Translations under genes and position numbers: made by a program | Shown: in pieces, positions 58,123 through 64,000 of the stretch | Layout of the letters: every line of letters starts with the position of its first letter | Numbering within the stretch: the stretch's first letter is position 1 | The notes under the pieces: generated by a model | The model's database searches: none | Seen by the model: the letters and a program-made list of their open reading frames with translations, nothing else | What the model was told of the DNA's origin: nothing | Assembly: GCF_029893355.1 (NCBI RefSeq) | Contig: NZ_JARZAI010000018.1 | Span: 62,001-126,000 of the forward strand | Direction of reading: 5' to 3' | Length of the DNA stretch: 64,000 nt | From: Kitasatospora sp. MAA4 | GTDB lineage: Bacteria; Actinomycetota; Actinomycetes; Streptomycetales; Streptomycetaceae

Positions 58123-58782
58123 GTGAGCAGCGAGATCTACTTCACCAACAACCACCGGGACCTGTGCGAGCAGTACGGGACCGGTGCGGGCTTCCAGTTC
58201 GAGTTCAACTGCACACGCTGCCAGGACACCTGGCGCTCGCCGTTCGAGCGGTTCACCACCGGTCGGGCGGCCGGCTGGGTCAGCAAGGGGGTGGGTGCGG
58301 CCTGGAGCATGCTGGGGGGCAACGGCGGCACCATCACCAGCGCCGCCGACGGCCTGGCCGGTGCGACCTGGGGCAGCTCGCGCGACGCCGCCTTCGAGCG
58401 GGCGATAGCCAACGCGCAGGGGCACTTCCACCGCTGCGCCCGCTGCACCCAGCACGTCTGCGACAAGTGCTGGAACGGCGCCCAGGGCCTCTGCCTGGGG
58501 TGCGCGCCCGACACCGCCGCCGAGGCGGAGGTCGCTCGCCGGCGCGGCCTCAACGACGCGGTCAGCGAGCGCGCTTACTCCGCCGGGCAGCGCAACGCGC
58601 AGAGCTACGACGTGGAGACGCCGCGGCAGCTGGTCTGCCCGCAGTGCAGCCACGAGACGCACGGCTCGGCCTTCTGCCCCGGCTGCGGGTTCCGGCTCAC
58701 CGACCCGGCCAAGTGCACGGGCTGCCAGGCGGTGGTGCCGGCCGGCGCCGCGTTCTGCCCGGGCTGCGGCACCCGGCAGTAG
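58123..58782 (+). CDS. Multi-zinc-ribbon protein
   Basis: This 219-residue cytoplasmic protein contains several CxxC pairs: CTRCQDTW near residue 30, HRCARCTQHVCDKCWNGAQG and CLGC in the middle, and at the C-terminus CPQCSHETHGSAFCPGCG and CTGCQAVVPAGAAFCPGCG, which form a double zinc ribbon. The N-terminal part is of unknown fold. The GTG at 58123 has a purine-rich GGACGCGTGGGGG leader. Similar proteins occur in streptomycetes with no assigned role; zinc-dependent binding to nucleic acid or protein is likely. Confidence 0.8.
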   Translation: MSSEIYFTNNHRDLCEQYGTGAGFQFEFNCTRCQDTWRSPFERFTTGRAAGWVSKGVGAAWSMLGGNGGTITSAADGLAGATWGSSRDAAFERAIANAQGHFHRCARCTQHVCDKCWNGAQGLCLGCAPDTAAEAEVARRRGLNDAVSERAYSAGQRNAQSYDVETPRQLVCPQCSHETHGSAFCPGCGFRLTDPAKCTGCQAVVPAGAAFCPGCGTRQ

Positions 58783-58788
58783 GGCAGT

Positions 58789-59784
58789 TCAGAGGGTCTG
58801 TCCCGCGGTGATGGTGACGTAGAGGTAGTCGTCCAGCACCTTCGCCAGCGGGACGCTCGGGCGGCCGACCGCCGCCGGCAACTCCCGCTCGCCGAGCCCG
58901 GACTCCGCCAGCACCGCCCGGGCCCAGGCGCGGCCGCAGCGCAGATGCCGCGCGAAGGCCTCGCCGTCCCGGGCGCCGTGCAGGTGGACGGCGATCGCCG
59001 CATCCCAGGGCATCACGGCGGCCGGGCGCAGCGCGTACAGGGCCTTGGCCGCGGCGGTCGGTCCGAGCGTGCGGGCGGACCGGCCGCCGGCGACCGGGAC
59101 TGCGGCCAACTCGGCGTATCCGTCGGCCAGGTCCGTGATCTGATGGTCCGTCAATTTGGACAGCGGGACGGCCGGGAGGTGCGCGCCGCGGCGCTGCCAC
59201 CAGGAGGCGAGGCCGGCCGAGAGCAGGTCCGGCTCACCCTCGCGCGGGTAACGGAGGCGGCAGCCCCAGGAGTTGAGCCAGCGGTGCAGCGCCTCGCGGT
59301 GCTCCGGGAGCGACAGGTCGGGCGCGCCGGCGGTCGCCGCCGACCAGCGCTCCCAGCCCGCGTCCACGCTCCCGTACCCGTTGAAGACCTCGGCTGCGGC
59401 GCGCAGTTGGGCGAAGGACGGTCCGTCGGGCAACTCACCGTACTGGGCCGCCTCGTACGCGGCGGCGACCTTCTTCGGCACCACCATCCGCCAGGCGTCC
59501 GTGACGATCTCGCGCAGCTCGTCGGCGTCGAACGCCGCCATCCGAAGCTGGACCCAGTTGTAGCGCGCGTCGGAGGGCCGCGGCGGCAGGAACCTGTCCG
59601 GGTCGGACGCCACCAGCGCGTCCCGCTCCTCCTTGGGGAAGGCGAACCCGAGGACGCTCTCGTCGCGGGAGAACCCCAGGTAGACGATCCGGCCGACCCG
59701 GAACTTCACCTGGTCCCGGATCAGGTGCTCCTCGGTGCGCGGCAGCGAGAGCGCCACCGCCCGGACGTCCGCGACCGTTCCCAT
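58789..59784 (-). CDS. MmcQ/YjbR-like domain fused to an unknown C-terminal domain
   Basis: This 331-residue protein has an MmcQ/YjbR (DNA-binding-like, CyaY-fold) domain at about 1-120 (MGTVADVRAVALSLPRTEEH start; VLGFAFPKEERDALVA, then RYNWVQLRMAAFDADELREI). A second domain of about 200 residues follows, with LHRWLNSWGCRLRYPREGEP, SARTLGPTAAAKALYALRPA and VMPWDAAIAVHLHG, which I cannot assign. GGGGGAG precedes the ATG at 59784. The fusion is unusual for the family, which normally stands alone. It is divergent from a MerR gene that may regulate it. Confidence 0.82.
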   Translation of the reverse strand: MGTVADVRAVALSLPRTEEHLIRDQVKFRVGRIVYLGFSRDESVLGFAFPKEERDALVASDPDRFLPPRPSDARYNWVQLRMAAFDADELREIVTDAWRMVVPKKVAAAYEAAQYGELPDGPSFAQLRAAAEVFNGYGSVDAGWERWSAATAGAPDLSLPEHREALHRWLNSWGCRLRYPREGEPDLLSAGLASWWQRRGAHLPAVPLSKLTDHQITDLADGYAELAAVPVAGGRSARTLGPTAAAKALYALRPAAVMPWDAAIAVHLHGARDGEAFARHLRCGRAWARAVLAESGLGERELPAAVGRPSVPLAKVLDDYLYVTITAGQTL

Positions 59785-59907
59785 ACCGACTCCCCCAGTC
59801 CGCCCGGAAAACCCTCGGCGGCCATGCTTCCACACTGGAGGCCGCGGCCCGGGCGCCCTAGGCTGTCGGCCACCGCCGATCACGGGTGGGAGAGGAGCAC
59901 CGGGACC

Positions 59908-60588
59908 ATGCGCATCGGGGAACTGAGCAACCGGGCCGGCATTCCGGTGCCCACGATCAAGTACTACCTCCGCGAGGGCCTGCTCCCGGCCGGCGAGCTG
60001 ACCAGCCCCAACCAGGCGCAGTACGGCGAACGGCACCTCCACCGGCTGAAACTGGTCCGGGCGCTGCTGGACACCGGGGGCCTCTCGATCGCCTCGGCCC
60101 GATCCGTGCTGGCCTCGATCGACGCGCCCGACGTGTCGCTGCACGAGACCCTCGGCGTCGCCCAGCAGGCCGTCACCCCGCCGTCCAGCGGCTGCGCCGA
60201 CCCGCGGTGGCAGCTGGCGCTGGCCGAGGCCGACGCCTGGGTGCGGCAGCGCGGCTGGCAGGTGCGGCCCGGCAGCCCCGCCGGCGCCGCGCTGGCCCAC
60301 CTGCTGCTCACCCTGCGCGATCTGGGCCAGGACGAGCTGATAGGCCTGCTGGACGAGTACGCGACGGCCGCGGAACGCCTGGCGGCGGCCGAGTTGGCCG
60401 TACTGGGCAGCCGGACCGGCGACCCCGACCACCTGGTCGAGGGCGCGGTCCTGGGCACCGTGCTGGGCGACGCGCTGCTCGCCACGATGCACCGGCTGGC
60501 GTGCGAGGACGCCTCGCGGCGGGTGTTCGGGGGCGCGTCGGGAGCCTCGGATCAGGCTCAGACTCAGCCGTTGTCGCCGCTGCCGTAG
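59908..60588 (+). CDS. MerR-family transcriptional regulator
   Basis: This 226-residue protein has a MerR winged helix (MRIGELSNRAGIPVPTIKYY, then LREGLLPAGELTSPNQAQY) and a long helical C-terminal domain (about 95-210) of the TipAS/AcnB-like helical kind, with no metal-binding cysteines. Ligand binding there is likely. AGAGGAG precedes the ATG. It is divergent from the MmcQ fusion gene and its last 25 bases overlap the end of the kinase gene. Confidence 0.9.
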   Translation: MRIGELSNRAGIPVPTIKYYLREGLLPAGELTSPNQAQYGERHLHRLKLVRALLDTGGLSIASARSVLASIDAPDVSLHETLGVAQQAVTPPSSGCADPRWQLALAEADAWVRQRGWQVRPGSPAGAALAHLLLTLRDLGQDELIGLLDEYATAAERLAAAELAVLGSRTGDPDHLVEGAVLGTVLGDALLATMHRLACEDASRRVFGGASGASDQAQTQPLSPLP

Positions 60589-62156
60589 CCGGAGTTGTCA
60601 TATCCGGAGTTGTCGTAGCCGGAGTTGCTGCTGTTGCTGTTGTCCGTGGGTGCTGCCGGCGCGTTTCCGCCGCCCAGGGTGGTGATGATCGAGCTGAGCT
60701 GGCGCTGCCAGGAGGCTGCCGTACCGCCGTCCACGCCGTGCTTCTTCGACAGGTCGCGGACCTGGCGCTGGGCCGACTTGAGCTGCGTGATCGCCTCCGG
60801 CTGATGGCCGGCGGAGCAGGCCGCCGAGGCCGCGTCGAGGGTCTTCAGCAGCGCCGCCTGCCGGTCGGGCGGCAGCGGCTCCTGCGCGACCTCGTCCCGC
60901 AGCGCGGTGAGCGCGGCCGGCGGCGCCTGCCTGGCGGCGGAGGCAGACGGGGCGGGCGGGGGCGTGGAGGCGGGCGGGGTCGTCGGCGCCTGCTGAGCGG
61001 CGGTCGAGGCGGAGGCCGGGGGCTTGGCCGGCTGCGGGCTGCTGCTGGCCGGTCCGGAGAAGGCGAGGGCGGCCAGCAGCCCGGCGCCGGCCAGGCCCGC
61101 CACGCCGAGCCCCAGGGCGAGGCCGCGGCGCGATCTGCGCGGTACGGGTTCCTCGTCGAAGTGAGCCGGCAGCGGTGCCATCACGGAGGTGGGCGCACCG
61201 GCGGCGGGCCGGTACGGGGGCTGCGGAGGTGCGTCGTACCCCGGGAACGGCGTGGCGGGCAGGACGGTCGTCCGAGCGCCAACCGGGTCCGTGATCGGGC
61301 CGCTCAGCAGCTCTGACGTGCGGTCCTGCGCACCCGGCACCGGTATCGCGGCGAGCAGCTCGGCCCGGGCCATCGCCGCGTTCGCCGGGCGGTCCGCGGG
61401 CCGCTTGGCCAGCATCCGCAGCACCACCGCATCAAGCGCGGGCGGCACCTCGGGCCGGCGGAAGGCGGTTGGCGAGGCCTCCTCGGTCACCTGCTTGAAC
61501 GCGATGCCGACCGGCGTCTCCGCGCTGAACGGCGGCTCGCCGGTGAGCATCTCCACCAGTACGCACCCCAGCGCGTACAGGTCGGTCCGGCCGTCCACCT
61601 CGGCCGCCGTGGCCTGCTCGGGCGAGAGGTAGGCGGCGGTGCCGAGCACGGAGGCGGTCTGGGTCAGCTGCTGGCCGGACGCGCTGGCCCGGGCGATGCC
61701 GAAGTCGACGACCTTCACGCCGCCGTCGTCCGTGATCATGATGTTCCCGGGCTTGATGTCCCGGTGCACCAGCCCCGCCGTGTGCGCCACCTCCAGCGCC
61801 TCGCAGACCGCCGCCGCGATGCCCACCGCGCGCTCGACCGGCAGCCGTCCGCCCTCCGCCAGCAGCGAGCTGAGCGAGCGGCCGCGGATCAGCTCCATGA
61901 CGATGTACGCCGAGCCCGCGTCCATGCCGGAGTCGAAGACCATGGCGATCCGCGGGTGCGCGAGCATCGCGGCGTGCTGCGCCTCGCGGCTGAACCGCTC
62001 GGCGAACCGCGGGTCCTCCGCCAGCCCGCCGTTGAGCACCTTGACCGCCACCGGCCGCCCGAGCACCCGGTCGACGCCGTGGTACACGGTGGCCATGCCG
62101 CCGACGCCCAGCGTGCCGACGAGTTCGTAGCGGCCGTTCAGCGCCCGTCCGATCAC
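60564..62156 (-). CDS. Membrane Ser/Thr protein kinase (PknB-like)
   Basis: This 530-residue protein has an N-terminal Hanks-type kinase: glycine loop LGVGGMATVYHG, VAVKVL lysine, ELIRGRSL, catalytic HRDIKPGN, DFGIARA and the GTAAYLSPEQ activation segment. A linker and one transmembrane helix (RGLALGLGVAGLAGAGLLAA) near residue 365 follow. The extracellular Pro/Ala/Ser-rich region leads to a predicted helical segment of about 75 residues with a CSAGHQ motif, and a low-complexity NSGYD repeat tail. There are no PASTA repeats. The kinase should phosphorylate cytoplasmic targets in response to an envelope signal. The GTG at 62156 follows GAGGAGCGG. Confidence 0.9.
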   Translation of the reverse strand: MIGRALNGRYELVGTLGVGGMATVYHGVDRVLGRPVAVKVLNGGLAEDPRFAERFSREAQHAAMLAHPRIAMVFDSGMDAGSAYIVMELIRGRSLSSLLAEGGRLPVERAVGIAAAVCEALEVAHTAGLVHRDIKPGNIMITDDGGVKVVDFGIARASASGQQLTQTASVLGTAAYLSPEQATAAEVDGRTDLYALGCVLVEMLTGEPPFSAETPVGIAFKQVTEEASPTAFRRPEVPPALDAVVLRMLAKRPADRPANAAMARAELLAAIPVPGAQDRTSELLSGPITDPVGARTTVLPATPFPGYDAPPQPPYRPAAGAPTSVMAPLPAHFDEEPVPRRSRRGLALGLGVAGLAGAGLLAALAFSGPASSSPQPAKPPASASTAAQQAPTTPPASTPPPAPSASAARQAPPAALTALRDEVAQEPLPPDRQAALLKTLDAASAACSAGHQPEAITQLKSAQRQVRDLSKKHGVDGGTAASWQRQLSSIITTLGGGNAPAAPTDNSNSSNSGYDNSGYDNSGYGSGDNG

Positions 62157-62487
62157 GTGGTCCCGCTCCTCGTATTCCGTCGGCCAGTTCCGTCGGCCGG
62201 GCCTCGCCCCCGACACCCGCGCCATGATCCGGCATGGCCCATGGCGCCCCGTCAGCGGGTCGCCGCCGAAGCCACCGAGAGCGCGGGGTCCCAGTGTTCG
62301 AACCGCCCCCGGCACAGCGGCGGCCCGGACCATCCTGCCGGACACCCCTGCGCCCTGCCCAGCCGCAACCGCAACCGCTCGGCGTCCAACTGCCTCTGTT
62401 CGGGGGAACCCGTTGATGTACTGCCCGGGCAGTACGCTGAGCCGAGAGCAGCATCAGGCCCGCGGAGCAGGTCCAGGGAGGTACGCC
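62157..62487. other. Intergenic region between the kinase and the Uma2 operon
   Basis: This 331-base divergent gap carries the kinase promoter and the Uma2-operon promoter. Long open frames across it are GC-bias shadows. Its one striking structure is the 18-bp palindrome at 62418-62435. GGGAGG at 62477-62482 is the ribosome site of the first Uma2 gene. Confidence 0.75.
62418..62435. promoter_or_regulatory. Perfect 18-bp palindrome upstream of the Uma2 operon
   Basis: GTACTGCCCGGGCAGTAC (62418-62435) is a perfect palindrome 53 bases before the first Uma2 ATG. It could be an operator for a dimeric repressor of this operon, or a small hairpin in the leader. Confidence 0.6.
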
Positions 62488-63054
62488 ATGACCGCCGAAA
62501 TGGTCGCGCCGGCGTGGATGCACGCCCAGATCACCGCCGAGCAGTACGACTCCTGGTCCGAGGAGCAGTGCGCAGGCATCGAGATCGTGGACGGGATGAT
62601 CGTCGTGAGCCCCAGTGCTTCCAAGAGGCACAATCGCCTCGCGCGCATCCTCGCGAACGCCCTGGACGCCGCCGCGGGCACCGAGTGGAACGCCGACACC
62701 GACTTCGACGTCCGCCTGCAGGACGTCCCGCTCAACAACCGCCGCCCCGATGTCGTCGTCTATCGCGCGGACACTATCGACGTCACACCGACGCGCCCCG
62801 AGCACGTGCTGCTGGTGGTGGAGGTCGTCTCACCCGGCTCGGAGACCACCGACCGGATCGTGAAGGTGGAGCAGTACGCCAGGGCCGGGATCCCGTTCTA
62901 CTGGCGGATCGAGCAGTCCGCCACCCGCGTTCCGCTGGTGTACACCTACGTGCTCGATCCGGCGGACAACACCTACCGCGACGGCCCGATGTTCACGGGG
63001 ACGGTGAAGGCGGTCGTGCCCTTCCCGGCAGAGATCGACCTCAGCCTGAGCTGA
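62488..63054 (+). CDS. Uma2-family PD-(D/E)XK nuclease-fold protein (copy 1)
   Basis: This 188-residue protein has the Uma2 pattern: an N-terminal helix with ITAEQYDSWSEEQCAGIEIV, then NRRPDVVVYRAD (catalytic Asp of the PD motif), and LLVVEVVSPGSETTDRIVKV supplying E-x-V-x-S and the catalytic Lys, followed by YARAGIPFYWRIEQ. All nuclease residues look intact. Uma2 proteins are abundant in cyanobacteria and streptomycetes, and their biological role is undefined. GGGAGG precedes the ATG. It is the first gene of a three-gene run. Confidence 0.88.
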   Translation: MTAEMVAPAWMHAQITAEQYDSWSEEQCAGIEIVDGMIVVSPSASKRHNRLARILANALDAAAGTEWNADTDFDVRLQDVPLNNRRPDVVVYRADTIDVTPTRPEHVLLVVEVVSPGSETTDRIVKVEQYARAGIPFYWRIEQSATRVPLVYTYVLDPADNTYRDGPMFTGTVKAVVPFPAEIDLSLS

Positions 63055-63074
63055 CCCTCCATGGAGACCCACCC

Positions 63075-63644
63075 ATGCTGGCTGAGGAGTTCGAGGAGCT
63101 TGCACGCGTCGCTCCCCGCGCCGTCGAGGGCCTGCGCCTTGAGTTCCTCAACGGGAGGCTCGGGGTCAAGCAGCAGCCGGACGGCAACCACGGCTGCATC
63201 ATGGAGTGGCTGACCCGAAGCTGTCTCCGGTCCCGGCCCGAACTGTGGTTGCACCGGCAGGGGTTGAAGGTCCAGGCGGCTCGCACTGGCCGCGCCCTCC
63301 CCGACGGCGCGCTCGCCCATGCTGATGCCTTCGTCGGCCACGGGGAATGGGCCGACAGCGACGAGGTGCTGATGGTCGTCGAGGTCACCTCCTACGACTC
63401 CGACACCAACCAGCGCGACCGCGTGGAGAAGCCCCGGGCGTACGCCGAGACCAACATCCCCGTCTACCTGCTGATCGACCGGGACGCCTGCGAGATCACC
63501 GTCCGCAGCCAACCGGGCGGCGTCCGGTACGAGTGGACCCAGACCCTCCCGTTCGGCCGGACGGTCAGTCTGCCCAGCCCTGTCAGCGTCACCCTGGACA
63601 CTGAGCCGCTGAAGAACTGGGCCACTGCCACACTGAAGGCATGA
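63075..63644 (+). CDS. Uma2-family PD-(D/E)XK nuclease-fold protein (copy 2)
   Basis: This 189-residue paralogue lies 20 bases downstream of the first. It keeps an Asp in AHADAFVGH (the PD proline is replaced by Ala), the EVTS version of E-x-V-x-S in VLMVVEVTSYDSDTNQRDRV, and the Lys in EKPRAYAETNIPVYLLIDRD. So the active site is probably functional but diverged. GGAG lies 9 bases before the ATG at 63075. Its TGA overlaps the ATG of the acetyltransferase gene (ATGA), so both are translationally coupled. Confidence 0.87.
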   Translation: MLAEEFEELARVAPRAVEGLRLEFLNGRLGVKQQPDGNHGCIMEWLTRSCLRSRPELWLHRQGLKVQAARTGRALPDGALAHADAFVGHGEWADSDEVLMVVEVTSYDSDTNQRDRVEKPRAYAETNIPVYLLIDRDACEITVRSQPGGVRYEWTQTLPFGRTVSLPSPVSVTLDTEPLKNWATATLKA

Positions 63645-64000
63645 TCGAGCTGCAGATCGCTCACACCGCGGATCTGGACACCGCCGCGCTCGGTGCGGCG
63701 CGCGCCCTGCTCTACGACGTCTTCGACGACATGACCGACCCCGACTGGGAGCACGCGCTGGGCGGCGTGCACGCGCTGGTATGGGAGAGCGGCGAGGTCG
63801 TCGGGCACGCGTCGGTGATTCAGCGGCGGCTGCTGCACGGCGGACGGGCGCTGCGTGCGGGCTACGTCGAGGGCGTCGGCGTGCGGGCGGACCGGCGCGG
63901 GCGAGGGCACGGCGCCGCCATGATGCAGGCGCTGGAGCGGATGATCCGGCGCGCGTACGACCTGGGCGCGCTCGGCGCCGCCGACGCGGCCGGCGACTTC
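63641..64000 (+). CDS. Aminoglycoside 2'-N-acetyltransferase-like protein (cut by right edge)
   Basis: The first 120 residues of a GNAT protein are visible; the gene continues past the right edge. DPDWEHALGGVHALVWESGE near residue 33 and VVGHASVIQRRLLHGGRALR near 54 match AAC(2')-I-type enzymes. The acetyl-CoA loop VEGVGVRADRRGRGHGAAMM and YDLGALGA follow. The family acetylates the 2'-amino group of aminoglycosides and, in mycobacteria, may also have a physiological role. It is coupled to the second Uma2 gene by an ATGA overlap. The N-terminal similarity is strong, but the C-terminus is unseen. Confidence 0.85.
   Translation, partial: MIELQIAHTADLDTAALGAARALLYDVFDDMTDPDWEHALGGVHALVWESGEVVGHASVIQRRLLHGGRALRAGYVEGVGVRADRRGRGHGAAMMQALERMIRRAYDLGALGAADAAGDF

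Noticed and set aside
1..64000. tRNA or rRNA genes, phage genes, and complete IS elements
   Set aside because: No T-loop plus acceptor pattern, rRNA segment, phage structural gene or transposase was found when reading both strands.

Overview
The window is very GC-rich, with strongly GC-biased third codon positions, many GTG starts, GGAGG-type ribosome sites and gene families typical of Streptomycetaceae (mycothiol biosynthesis, PhoR-PhoP-PhoU with a metallothionein gene, ThrE, Eis-like and AAC(2') acetyltransferases, many TetR/MerR/LysR regulators). I read it as a chromosomal segment of a Streptomyces or Kitasatospora relative. I see no rRNA, tRNA, CRISPR array, prophage or intact insertion sequence.

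Left part (1-12 kb) is conserved core: phoP (first codons only), phoR, a PHO-box-bearing intergenic region, phoU, the Cys-rich mtpA, gpmA, an MFS transporter, a YbjN-like protein, mshA with a divergent methyltransferase, a macrodomain hydrolase, a receiver-PP2C phosphatase, a DUF2516 membrane protein, an HBHA-like coiled protein and a leaderless XRE regulator with its own palindrome.

The 12-31 kb stretch is more variable: a secreted PI-PLC-like/ricin-lectin protein, DUF1963 and MOSC proteins, a MerR regulator fused to beta-clamp domains, a SNF2 helicase with a coupled 65-residue ORF, YceI, two LysR regulators, a tautomerase, an MFS transporter, a GNAT enzyme and a membrane protein-DCC-TetR module with duplicated operators and a TetR fragment. 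After these come an Eis-like acetyltransferase, a DUF1772/TetR divergent pair, and a NUDIX gene enclosed by 12-bp inverted repeats.

31-44 kb holds an NlpC/P60 peptidase, membrane proteins (including ThrE-like and DedA), a translationally coupled Hsp90-like/TPR pair, a small secreted Asn/Gly/Ser-rich protein, and a DHA2 transporter divergent from a double-AsnC regulator. 44-54 kb has a secreted beta-helix/PKD/triple-repeat protein, a double TetR regulator divergent from an acyl-CoA dehydrogenase and acyl-CoA ligase, and a TetR/DHA2 efflux pair. 54-64 kb has a lone TatA behind a DasR-like site, a membrane protein, a NarL-type two-component system, a zinc-ribbon protein, an MmcQ fusion divergent from a MerR regulator, a Ser/Thr kinase, and an operon of two Uma2-type nuclease-fold genes coupled to an AAC(2')-like acetyltransferase cut by the right edge.

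The most unusual items are the MerR-beta-clamp fusion with a textbook 19-bp-spacer promoter, an 18-bp inverted repeat able to hide the ribosome site of a LysR gene, the IR-bounded NUDIX cassette, the TetR fragment beside a mosaic TetR gene, the Hsp90-TPR pair, and the Uma2-Uma2-AAC(2') operon. All functional statements are from sequence reading only.
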